64,000 nucleotides of DNA from assembly GCF_008330225.1 (NCBI RefSeq), contig NZ_CP042466.1:3714001-3778000 (forward strand), given 5' to 3'. The stretch comes from Geobacter sp. FeAm09. Its GTDB lineage: Bacteria > Desulfobacterota > Desulfuromonadia > Geobacterales > Pseudopelobacteraceae. Each line of letters opens with the position of its first letter. Position 1 is the first letter of the stretch. The notes beneath the pieces are model-generated. The model did not search any database and was not told the origin of the DNA. It was given only the letters and a program-made list of their open reading frames with translations. The translations under genes were made by a program, and so were the position numbers. This document shows, piece after piece, positions 17,166 to 25,452 of the stretch.

Positions 17166-18305
17166 CTACTTGGCCGGCAGTCCCGGGCCGTCGTCGAAGG
17201 TAGCCGACACGGCCGTCATGAGTTCTGAGATCCGGATATGCTGCGGACAGGCTTCTTCGCATTTTCTGCAGCCGATGCAGTCGCCGGCCCTGCCGTGGTC
17301 CGAGGCCAGGTTCAGGTAATAGACGAACTGGCTTGAAATGTTGTCGGTCACGGCGCGTTTCGAGCTGTTGTACAGCGCGAAGTAGCTCGGGATCGGTATA
17401 TTCTGCGGACATTTGTCCACACAGTACTGGCAGGTCGTGCAGGGGACGGCCGTGTCCGCGTTGATGATGCCGGCCACCCGGTCGATGATCCGGTACTCGT
17501 CTGCGCAAAGCGGCTTGAAGTCCGTCATGTACGACGTATTGTCGAGCACCTGCTCCATGGTGCCCATGCCGCTGAGCACCATGATCACCCCTTCCAGGCT
17601 GGCCGCAAACCGCATGGCCCATGACGGGACGGACGCGCCCGGAGCGTAGGACTTCATCAGCTCTTCCGCCTGGGCGGGGACCACGGCGAGGTTGCCCCCC
17701 TTGCAGGGCTCCATGACGATGATCGGCATACCGTGCCTGCGGGCGACCTCGTAGCACCTGCGGGACTGGATGCCGGGGTTCTCCCAGTCGATGTAGTTGA
17801 TCTGCAGCTGGACGAAATCCAGTTCCGGGTGTGCCGTCAGTATTTCATCAAGCAGCTCCGGCGTGTCGTGGAAGGAAATGCCCACCTTCCCGATGCGCCC
17901 CTCCTGCTTTTTCCTCTGGACGAAGTCGAAGGAGCCGTAGCGGCAGGCCTGCTGGTAGGCGCTGACGCCGAGGTTGTGCAGCAGGTAGTAGTCGAAGAAT
18001 TCGACGCCGCATTTTTCCAGTTGTTCGCTGAAGATCCGCTCGTGATCCCCCTCGTCCGTCAGCATCCTGGGCGGCAGCTTCGTGGCCAGCAGGAAGTCAT
18101 CCCTCCGATGCCGCTTGACCAGCGCCTCCCGAACGAATTCTTCGCTCTTGAAGCCGTGATAGGACAGGGCCGTGTCGAAATAATTGAAGCCTTTTTCCAG
18201 AAAGGCATCCACGAGCGTGTTGAATGCCTCCCTGTCCACGGACGCCTGGTCATCCCTGTTCAGAAGCGGCAGCCTCATGCAGCCGAAACCCAGTTTCTTC
18301 GTCAT
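17166..18305 (-). CDS. Aldo-keto reductase with C-terminal 4Fe-4S domain
   Basis: 379 residues from the ATG at 18305 (GTGGGAG upstream). The N-terminal ~280 residues form the aldo-keto reductase barrel: GFGCMRLPL, NYFDTALSY (Asp/Tyr of the catalytic set), ATKLPP, and YYLLHNLG. The C-terminal ~100 residues carry a ferredoxin-like domain with C-x2-C-x2-C-x3-C-P (CTTCQYCVDKCP) and a second cysteine set (CIGCRKCEEACP). This fused type is common in anaerobes; substrates are unknown. It is on the same strand as larE (47 bp upstream of it) and the alcohol dehydrogenase (62 bp), suggesting one redox gene run. Confidence 0.9.
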   Translation of the reverse strand: MTKKLGFGCMRLPLLNRDDQASVDREAFNTLVDAFLEKGFNYFDTALSYHGFKSEEFVREALVKRHRRDDFLLATKLPPRMLTDEGDHERIFSEQLEKCGVEFFDYYLLHNLGVSAYQQACRYGSFDFVQRKKQEGRIGKVGISFHDTPELLDEILTAHPELDFVQLQINYIDWENPGIQSRRCYEVARRHGMPIIVMEPCKGGNLAVVPAQAEELMKSYAPGASVPSWAMRFAASLEGVIMVLSGMGTMEQVLDNTSYMTDFKPLCADEYRIIDRVAGIINADTAVPCTTCQYCVDKCPQNIPIPSYFALYNSSKRAVTDNISSQFVYYLNLASDHGRAGDCIGCRKCEEACPQHIRISELMTAVSATFDDGPGLPAK

Positions 18306-18367
18306 ATGCTCCCACGTTCCCTTCTGCCGTGACCCGGCTGCGGCGCCAGCCGGACATCGTCCGGCGG

Positions 18368-19426
18368 TCATTCCGATTTCAAAGACGCCATATCGATGGA
18401 GAAACGGTACTTCACATCGGACTTGAGCAGCCTTTCATACGCCTCGTTGATCCTCTGGATGGCGATGACTTCCACATCCGAGGTGATGTTGTGCTCACCG
18501 CAGAAATCGAGCATCTCCTGGGTCTCGGCGATGCCGCCGATGATGGACCCGGAGAGGCTGCGGCGCCCGAACAGCAGGGCAAAGGCGGAGACGGCGAGCG
18601 GTTTTTCCGGCGCGCCGACGAGGGTGATGTTGCCGTCGCGGCCCAGCATGGTGATGTAGGCGTTGATGTCGTGATCGGCGGCAATGGTGTCGAGGATGAA
18701 ATTGAACGTACCCGCGTGTTTCTTCATCTCTTCGGCGTTGGTGGAGATGATGACCTCATGGGCGCCCAGGCGGAGCGCATCCTCTTTCTTGCCGGGCGAG
18801 GTGGTGAAGACCACGACGTGGGCCCCGAAGGCGCGGGCGAACTTGACCCCCATGTGGCCCAGCCCGCCGAGGCCGACCACGCCGACCTTTTTGCCCCTGA
18901 TGTCGCCCCAGCGGCGCATGGGCGAGTACGTCGTGATCCCGGCGCAGAGCAGCGGCGCGACCCCGGCAAGGTCGAGGTTGGCGGGAACGTGCAGCACGAA
19001 GCGCTCATCGACGACGATGCTGTCCGAGTAGCCGCCATAGGTAACCCCGCCCAGGTGTTTGTCCGGGGAACCGTAGGTGAGGGTCTGGTTCGGGCAGAGC
19101 TGTTCCAGGCCGTCCTGGCAATTGGGGCAGGTATGGTCCGAATCCACCAGACAACCGACGCCGGCCAGGTCGCCCGGCTTGAACTTCGTGACCGCGGAAC
19201 CGACCTTGGTGACCCGGCCGACGATCTCGTGCCCCGGCACGCAGGGGTAGACCGTGGGCATGATGCTGTGCCACTCGTCGCGGGCATGGTGAAGATCGGA
19301 GTGGCAGACGCCGCAGAAGAGGATTTCGATCTGCACGTCGCGTTCCGTCGTGTCTCGTCGCGGGATGGTGCTGGAAGCCAGCGGCGCTGTTGCGCTGGCA
19401 GCGGAATATGCCTTTGCCTTGAACAT
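18368..19426 (-). CDS. Zinc-dependent alcohol dehydrogenase, cinnamyl-alcohol-dehydrogenase (YahK-like) type
   Basis: 352 residues from the ATG at 19426, with AAAGGAG upstream. Catalytic zinc ligands are visible in GVCHSDLH and PGHEIVG; the structural zinc site is the four-cysteine lobe CPNCQDGLEQLCPNQ plus an upstream Cys; VVGLGGLGHMGVKFA is the NAD(P) Rossmann loop. The family reduces aldehydes or oxidises alcohols in the cytoplasm, usually with NADPH. About 119 bp upstream lies a 38-bp operator almost identical to the one before the aldo-keto reductase at 20260-21246, so the two genes were probably controlled by related AraC-type regulators. Confidence 0.93.
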   Translation of the reverse strand: MFKAKAYSAASATAPLASSTIPRRDTTERDVQIEILFCGVCHSDLHHARDEWHSIMPTVYPCVPGHEIVGRVTKVGSAVTKFKPGDLAGVGCLVDSDHTCPNCQDGLEQLCPNQTLTYGSPDKHLGGVTYGGYSDSIVVDERFVLHVPANLDLAGVAPLLCAGITTYSPMRRWGDIRGKKVGVVGLGGLGHMGVKFARAFGAHVVVFTTSPGKKEDALRLGAHEVIISTNAEEMKKHAGTFNFILDTIAADHDINAYITMLGRDGNITLVGAPEKPLAVSAFALLFGRRSLSGSIIGGIAETQEMLDFCGEHNITSDVEVIAIQRINEAYERLLKSDVKYRFSIDMASLKSE

Positions 19427-19544
19427 GGTTTTTCTCCTTTGTTGTACCCGGTTATCTACACGGCTTTTCTTTGTGCCGGCGGCCCCGGCAGTTGGACAGG
19501 TCCTTCTGATGATTGCAGCGTACACCTGAAACGGCAAAGGGCGG

Positions 19545-19582
19545 TAGACCGATCCTGTCAAATTATTGCCTGATCGTACGAA
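19545..19582. promoter_or_regulatory. Operator-like element upstream of the alcohol dehydrogenase gene (copy A)
   Basis: This 38-bp element begins TAGACCGATCCTGT and continues AATTATTGCCTGAT. It matches the element at 21320-21357 at 31 of 38 positions. Both lie about 75-120 bp upstream of an oxidoreductase start on the minus strand, where an AraC-family activator would bind. Confidence 0.6.
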
Positions 19583-19665
19583 CCGCCGAAAGAGAGGCCT
19601 CTGCCAGGAAAAGGCTGGAGCAGGCCCGCCTGGCCAACTCACGGGAACCGTGGCTGGCCAGGGGT

Positions 19666-19740
19666 GAAGGGGATACGCCCGGGGCTTCGGGCGGAAGCAT
19701 TGCCCGATAGGCCGAGGTCAGGCAGCAAAGGCCGGGGGGC
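19666..19740 (+). pseudogene. Relic of an AraC-type regulator gene (strongly decayed)
   Basis: The stretch around 19691-19706 shares GAAGCATTGCCCGAT-like sequence with the better preserved relic at 21480-21500, and downstream CCGA, GGCAG and CCCGGCTT blocks keep the same order. Translated, it reads ASGGSIAR then a stop, where the other copy reads ALEASIARW. There is no usable start. It is most simply the remnant of a regulator that was divergent from the alcohol dehydrogenase gene. Confidence 0.35.
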
Positions 19741-19799
19741 ACCCGGCTTCATCGAGGCATCGCAGGGCATTCAACGATCTTGGGTAGCCGACATGCCCC

Positions 19800-20207
19800 C
19801 TATTTCAGTGTGTCGTAATCGTCATCCGCGACCGGCTCCAGCCAGGTTGCCGGGCCTTTCTCGGGATGGATCTCGATGGCGAGGTGGACAAACCAGCTAT
19901 CCCGGGCGGCGCCATGCCAGTGCTTCACATCGGCGGGGATATTGACCACATCTCCCGCGTGAAGCTCCCGGGCCGGCTTGCCCCATTCCTGGTAATAGCC
20001 CCTGCCGCCCGTCACCAGCAGGATCTGCCCCCCCGCGTGCGTGTGCCAACTGTTGCGGCATCCCGGCTCAAAGGTCACGTTCCCGATGGGAAGGGCCGAG
20101 CCGAAAGGGGTCAGCATGTTGAGCCATACCGTCCCGTTGAAATTGCTGCTTTCGAGTTTTTCCCCAACGGGGAAAATCACGCTCTCGCTCAGGTCGTTTA
20201 CGTTCAT
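19800..20207 (-). CDS. Cupin-domain protein
   Basis: 135 residues forming a single cupin barrel. The metal-binding motifs are G-x5-H-x-H (NSWHTHAGG) and a second block with GDVVNIPADVKHWHGA. The residues between them (ILLVTGGRGYY) follow the barrel pattern. It belongs to a set often annotated as 'cupin, carboxymuconolactone-decarboxylase associated', found next to oxidoreductases. The enzyme activity, if any, cannot be read from the sequence. The stop codon lies 594 bp from the dehydrogenase start, and the second aldo-keto reductase ends 53 bp upstream on the same strand, so these two are likely co-transcribed. Confidence 0.85.
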   Translation of the reverse strand: MNVNDLSESVIFPVGEKLESSNFNGTVWLNMLTPFGSALPIGNVTFEPGCRNSWHTHAGGQILLVTGGRGYYQEWGKPARELHAGDVVNIPADVKHWHGAARDSWFVHLAIEIHPEKGPATWLEPVADDDYDTLK

Positions 20208-20248
20208 AACGTCGTCATCCTCTCTTCCTCCGGTTGTTTTTGCCGTGA

Positions 20249-21357
<1,109 letters not shown>

Positions 21358-21405
21358 ACGCGGGATAATGGTCGTAACGCCGCAGGGGGGCGGGCACTGT
21401 TTCAC

Positions 21406-21618
21406 ATGGATAAATACATTCGAAACAAGGTAGTTATGCCGGGTGTCGAGGACAACGACAGGGAAGGGGCGCGTGCAGCTTTGGAGGCAAGCATTGCCCG
21501 ATGGACCGAAAATGGCAGACAACACACAACCCCAGTCCCGGGCTTGTCGCTTTTCCGGCGGGGGGAACGGACCGAGCCGATCACCGGCATGTACGAACCG
21601 GGCGTGTGCGCCGGATGG
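21406..21618 (+). pseudogene. Truncated AraC-family regulator gene (N-terminal part only)
   Basis: The frame from the ATG at 21406 encodes about 70 residues resembling the start of the AraC_N domain of YqhC-like regulators: LEASIARW, then a PVPGLSLFRRGERTEP block and MYEPGVC. After that the similarity stops, and the remaining sequence runs into the ssb stop at 21715. No helix-turn-helix domain follows, so the gene is a remnant. It is divergent from the aldo-keto reductase, the usual position of such a regulator, with the operator between the two. Confidence 0.6.
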
Positions 21619-21714
21619 CCGCCACCGAATGGACCATGCCGCACGCAGCAACAAAAAAGCCCATCAGAACTGGTTCCGACAGGCTTTAGTCTACAAATAT
21701 CGTTACGGCAGATT

Positions 21715-22143
21715 CTAGAACGGGATATCGTCATCCTGGAACGGCGGCTCTTCGAATCCCCCCCCGCCATGTACCGGCTCCGAGGTCACGTCGCCGCCCC
21801 GGCGTCCTTCACCCTTGGGGGAGAGCATCTGCATCTTTTCGCCGACGATCTCGGTGGTGTAGCGTTCATTGCCGCTGTTGTCCTGCCACTTGCGGGTCTG
21901 CAGGCGCCCCTCGATGTAAACGGTCTTCCCCTTGGAGAGGTATTCGCCGGCGATCTCGGCCAGCTTCGACCAGAGGGTGACCCGGTGCCATTCGGTACGC
22001 TCTTCCCATTCGCCGCTCTTGTTCTTGAAGCGTTCGCTGGTGGCCAGATTGAAGCTGGCGACGGCAGCCCCGGACGGGGTATAGCGCACTTCCGGATCCT
22101 TGCCCAGATTTCCTATCAGCATGACCTTGTTCAGGCTTGCCAT
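21715..22143 (-). CDS. ssb: Single-stranded DNA-binding protein
   Basis: 142 residues. The OB fold is recognisable from [22 protein letters not shown] and the [20 protein letters not shown][14 protein letters not shown] segment. A Gly-rich linker leads to the acidic tail DDDIPF, which recruits partner proteins. It coats single-stranded DNA as a tetramer in replication and repair. An AAAGGAG site precedes the ATG. The gene is divergent from the riboswitch-controlled transcript. Confidence 0.97.
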   Translation of the reverse strand: MASLNKVMLIGNLGKDPEVRYTPSGAAVASFNLATSERFKNKSGEWEERTEWHRVTLWSKLAEIAGEYLSKGKTVYIEGRLQTRKWQDNSGNERYTTEIVGEKMQMLSPKGEGRRGGDVTSEPVHGGGGFEEPPFQDDDIPF

Positions 22144-22410
22144 GTTCGTGCTCCTTTTACTGCAATAGTATCACAGGGCAACAACGCTGCAACCCGTCGC
22201 ACCCCTGTCAGGCGGATGCAGAATACATCATCTGGGACGCCAGGGCAAGAATTCCCGTCCGCCCCCCGCGCCGGCCCGTTTTTCGCCCGGCGGTCGGCTC
22301 TCCCCTTGCCCTGAAGCGAAAATGACACGGAATGTGCAAATTTATTCTTGACTTTAACGGTTTATTTTCATACCGTGTAAACATTGCTGATTAAAACAGC
22401 AGCAATCAAG
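22144..22410. other. Divergent promoter region of ssb and the riboswitch transcript
   Basis: 267 bp with no gene. It is AT-rich only in the last 80 bp, where the putative sigma-70 promoter lies. The remainder shows no structure that I can name. Confidence 0.5.
22348..22376 (+). promoter_or_regulatory. Putative sigma-70 promoter of the riboswitch transcript
   Basis: TTGACT at 22348-22353, a 17-base spacer, then TACCGT at 22371-22376. The -35 box is good and the -10 box weak. Start of transcription would be near 22383, just before the first aptamer, which fits. Confidence 0.45.
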
Positions 22411-22494
22411 ATAGACGACAATACTAAACCATCCGCGAGGGTGGGGCGGAAAGCCTACAGGGTCTCATCGAGACAGCCGGGTCGCCGAAATATC
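22411..22494 (+). promoter_or_regulatory. GEMM-I cyclic-dinucleotide riboswitch aptamer 1
   Basis: The core reads ACTAAACCATCCG, GAGGGTGGGGCGGAAAGCCT, then GGGTCTCATCGAGACAGCC and GGGTCGCCGAAATATC, the conserved GEMM-I plan (AAACC, tetraloop, receptor, second hairpin, closing stem). Aligned to Vibrio Vc2, the base in the place of G20 is A, as in the Geobacter GEMM-Ib type that prefers cGAMP (3',3'). The closing strand also pairs in the terminator downstream. Confidence 0.9.
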
Positions 22495-22522
22495 GTACCA
22501 GATATTCGGTCCCGGCTTTTTT
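22476..22522 (+). terminator. Riboswitch 1 terminator (expression platform)
   Basis: GCCGGG and CCGAAATATC at the end of aptamer 1 pair with GATATTCGG and CCCGGC downstream, followed by six T. The 5' arm is shared with the closing strand of the aptamer, so ligand binding and termination exclude each other. Confidence 0.85.
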
Positions 22523-22635
22523 CGTACCCGGAACCGACAACGGGGAGGTGAAGAGAACAGCAGCGTTGCAGCGCCTCGAAGGCGGACACCCGCACCGGCC
22601 GGAACCTCGTACTCAACCGGTGCGCAGTACCCGTG

Positions 22636-22719
22636 GTACACGATAATACTAAACCATCCGCGAGGGTGGGACGGAAAGCCTACAGGGTCTCATGGAGACA
22701 GCCGGGTCGCCGAAATATC
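22636..22719 (+). promoter_or_regulatory. GEMM-I cyclic-dinucleotide riboswitch aptamer 2
   Basis: A second copy, nearly identical to aptamer 1 in the core (TAATACTAAACCATCCGCGA, GGGTGGGACGGAAAGCCT, GGGTCTCATGGAGACAGCC). It carries the same A at the G20 position. It lies in the same transcript, about 140 nt after the first. Confidence 0.9.
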
Positions 22720-22746
22720 ACTTCGATATTGGGCCCCGGTTTTTTT
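22701..22746 (+). terminator. Riboswitch 2 terminator (expression platform)
   Basis: The 5' arm GCCGGG...GAAATATC pairs with GATATTGGGCCCCGG after an ACTTC loop, followed by seven T. As in copy 1 the arm overlaps the aptamer closing strand. The lipoprotein gene starts about 150 bp further on. Confidence 0.85.
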
Positions 22747-22894
22747 GTGCCCGGTATCCAGGCAAAACCAACTCAAAAACGAAACAAAATGCTGCCCATC
22801 CTCCACCAACCGCAGCAGGAAGCAAGGAGAAGGAATGAAGACACGGATAGACATGGCAGGTAACGCACCACACGGTTCAAGGAAAGGAGCATTA

Positions 22895-25246
22895 ATGACA
22901 AATCTGATACAAAGGACTCTGGCGGCAATCACGGTATTCTCTCTGGCAACGGCGGGTCTTATTGCCGGCTGCGGCGGCGGTGGAGGGGGGCTTTCCTCCC
23001 AGGTCGTAAGCGGCACGGCCGCCGTCGGGGCGCCCTTGTCCGGCCAGGTAAGCCTCAAGGATTCCTCCGCCACGCCACAGACGAGGACAACCGTCATCGG
23101 CAGCGACGGCTCGTTTGCCATCGACGTGACGGGCATGCAGGCGCCCTTCATCCTCGAGGCGACGGGCAGCGCCGCCGGCACCAGCTACAAACTCCACTCC
23201 TTCGCCGAAAGCACCGGCACCGCCAACATCAACCCGCTTTCCGACGCCATCGTAGCCAGCGCCGCCGGCGATACCGACGCGTCCAAGTCCTACGACAGCG
23301 CCGATCACGACAAACTGGGCAAGATCAAGGGGAACCTGGCGGCGACCGTGGACGCCCTGCTGAAAAAACTGCAGCCCCTGCTCCAGCAGTATAACGCCCA
23401 GAACACCAACCCGATCACCTCGCGCTACATCGCCAACCACCTCGACCTCGACGATATGTTCGACAACGTGAAAATCACCGTCGCCAATGGGGTCCTGTCG
23501 ATCGTCAACGCCAAAACCGGCGCCGTCATCTACAGCGGCAAGGTGACCGACATCGCCAACGGCAACTTCTACCCCGACAACGTCCCCTCGACCCCGGCGG
23601 CTCCCGTAGCTCCGACAGGGGTAGCCGCAGTGGGCGGCGCCGGCCAGGCGACCATTTCCTGGACCGCCGTCAGCAATGCGACCTCCTATAACATCTATTA
23701 CGCCACCACCTCCGGCGTCACCACCGCCACCGGCACCAAGATCGCCAATGCCACCACCCCGTACGTCCAGACCGGTCTCTCCGCCAGCACCACCTACTAC
23801 TATGTGGTGACCGCCGTCAACAGCACCGGCGAAAGCGTCGCCTCGGCCCAGGCATCGGCCACCACCAACGCCGCCGTGCCGACCCCGACCGCCCCGGCGG
23901 CACCGACCGGCGTGACCGCCACCGGCGGCACCAAACAGGTGACCATCTCCTGGCCGGCGGTTACCGGCGCCACCTCCTATAACATCTACTACGCCACCAC
24001 CAGCGGGGTTTCCAAAACGAACGGCACCAAGATCACCGGCGCCACCAGCCCCGCCGTCCAGACCGGGCTCGCCGACGCCACCACCTACTACTACGTGGTG
24101 ACCGCCGTCAACAGCACCGGCGAGAGCGCCGCCTCCGTACAGGTTGCCGCGACGACCCTGGCTGCCGTCCCGGCCCCGACCGCCCCGGCGGCACCGACCG
24201 GCGTGACCGCCACCGGCGGCGCCAAACAGGCGACCATCTCCTGGTCCGCGGTTTCCGGCGCCACCTCCTATAACATCTACTACGCCACCACCAGCGGAGT
24301 CTCCAAAACGAACGGCACCAAGATCGCCGGCGCCACCAGCCCCTATGTCCAGACCGCCCTGTCCGCCGGCACCACCTATTACTACATCGTCACCGCCGTC
24401 AACAGCGTCGGCGAGAGCACCGCTTCGGCCCAGGCATCGGCCACCACCAATGCGGCGCCCCCGGCCGTTCCAACCGCGCCGACCGGCGTGACCGCCACCG
24501 GCGGCACCAACCAGATGACCGTCTCCTGGTCCGCGGTTTCCGGCGCCACCTCCTATAACATCTACTGGTCAACCGCCACGGGCGTCACCATCGCCTCCGG
24601 CACCAAAATCGCCGGCGCCACCAGCCCCTATGTCCAGACCGGGCTCGCCGCCGGAACCGCCTACTACTACATCGTCACCGCGGTGAACAGCTCCGGCGAA
24701 AGCCCCGCTTCGGCTCAGGCATCGGCAAGCACCAGCGCACCGGCCCCGGTCGTCCCGGCCGCGCCGACCGGCGTGGGCGCCACCGGCGGGACCAACCAGG
24801 TGACCGTCTCCTGGTCGGCGGTCAGCGGCGCAACCTCGTACAACATCTACTACGCCACCACCAGCGGGGTCTCCAAAACGAGCGGCACCAAGATCACCGG
24901 CGCCACCAGCCCCTATGTCCAGACCGGACTTACCGCCGGCACCACCTACTACTACATTGTCACCGCAGTGAACAGCGCCGGCGAAAGCGCCGCTTCGGCC
25001 CAGGCATCGGCGGCCACCACGGCGGCGGCGACCTGTGGGAGCTGCCACGCAATACCTCCTGCAACCGGCCAGCATTCGTTCCATATCGGCCTGGGCTACA
25101 CCTGTCTTACCTGCCACGGGACCGGCTACAGCAGCACCACGGTGAACGCGGCGACTCACGCAAACGGCACCGTCAATGTCGTCACGTCCCTCAATTGGAA
25201 CGGGACGTCCTGCTCTCCCGCCTGCCACGGGACCAGGAACTGGTAG
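22895..25246 (+). CDS. FN3-repeat outer-surface lipoprotein with C-terminal c-type haem motifs
   Basis: 783 residues. The start at 22895 has AAAGGAG upstream and gives a lipoprotein signal (lipobox LIAGC near residue 29) followed by a glycine run. Residues ~30-230 are an unrecognised domain. Residues ~237-710 are five fibronectin type III repeats of about 90 residues, each with a GxTxxSWxAV...TSYNIYY core and a YYYxVTAVNSxGES end. The tail has haem-binding motifs CGSCH (714), CLTCH (737) and an unusual C-x3-CH (773). It is transcribed behind two cyclic-dinucleotide riboswitches. Geobacter cGAMP riboswitches are known to control extracellular electron-transfer cytochromes; this protein may bind a surface or mineral and carry electrons. 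Confidence 0.85.
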   Translation: MTNLIQRTLAAITVFSLATAGLIAGCGGGGGGLSSQVVSGTAAVGAPLSGQVSLKDSSATPQTRTTVIGSDGSFAIDVTGMQAPFILEATGSAAGTSYKLHSFAESTGTANINPLSDAIVASAAGDTDASKSYDSADHDKLGKIKGNLAATVDALLKKLQPLLQQYNAQNTNPITSRYIANHLDLDDMFDNVKITVANGVLSIVNAKTGAVIYSGKVTDIANGNFYPDNVPSTPAAPVAPTGVAAVGGAGQATISWTAVSNATSYNIYYATTSGVTTATGTKIANATTPYVQTGLSASTTYYYVVTAVNSTGESVASAQASATTNAAVPTPTAPAAPTGVTATGGTKQVTISWPAVTGATSYNIYYATTSGVSKTNGTKITGATSPAVQTGLADATTYYYVVTAVNSTGESAASVQVAATTLAAVPAPTAPAAPTGVTATGGAKQATISWSAVSGATSYNIYYATTSGVSKTNGTKIAGATSPYVQTALSAGTTYYYIVTAVNSVGESTASAQASATTNAAPPAVPTAPTGVTATGGTNQMTVSWSAVSGATSYNIYWSTATGVTIASGTKIAGATSPYVQTGLAAGTAYYYIVTAVNSSGESPASAQASASTSAPAPVVPAAPTGVGATGGTNQVTVSWSAVSGATSYNIYYATTSGVSKTSGTKITGATSPYVQTGLTAGTTYYYIVTAVNSAGESAASAQASAATTAAATCGSCHAIPPATGQHSFHIGLGYTCLTCHGTGYSSTTVNAATHANGTVNVVTSLNWNGTSCSPACHGTRNW
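23600..25028 (+). repeat. Five tandem FN3-coding repeats
   Basis: Five units of roughly 285 bp coding for one FN3 domain each. Blocks such as GGCGCCACCTCCTATAACAT recur nearly unchanged at DNA level in several units, so the array has duplicated or been homogenised recently. Such an array could change in copy number by recombination. Confidence 0.85.
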
Positions 25247-25307
25247 AGACAGCCTGCCGCGTTGAGGGCGGCCGGCGGTAAAAAACCAGCAATCAAGGCA
25301 TCATCAC

Positions 25308-25341
25308 AAAAAAGAGCTCCGGAATCGGGGCTCTTTTTTTT
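25308..25341 (+). terminator. Intrinsic terminator after the FN3 lipoprotein gene
   Basis: Stem AAAGAGCTCC pairs with GGGGCTCTTT around the loop GGAATC, followed by a run of T. It ends the riboswitch-controlled transcript before gpmI. Confidence 0.8.
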
Positions 25342-25452
25342 ATATGCGCTGCGGGCATGTTCGACATAGCGCTTGAAGCCCCGGCTGTTTTGACTTACAG
25401 TTGTGCCACGCGTTTACGGTATCCGCGATTCCATCGCATACGGAGTCCATTC

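Larger units (their letters stand above)
19427..19799. other. Intergenic region with operator copy and regulator relic
   Basis: 373 bp with no intact gene. It holds a 38-bp operator-like element at 19545-19582 and, from about 19666 on, plus-strand sequence related to the start of an AraC-type regulator gene. Nothing else is recognisable. Confidence 0.5.

Noticed and set aside
19513-19710. 65-residue plus-strand frame between the dehydrogenase and cupin genes
   Set aside because: No ribosome-binding site and no family; only its end overlaps a regulator relic, so it is not a gene.
23600-25028. Repeat array as a possible CRISPR
   Set aside because: The repeats are about 285 bp, in frame, and encode FN3 domains; no short repeat-spacer pattern.
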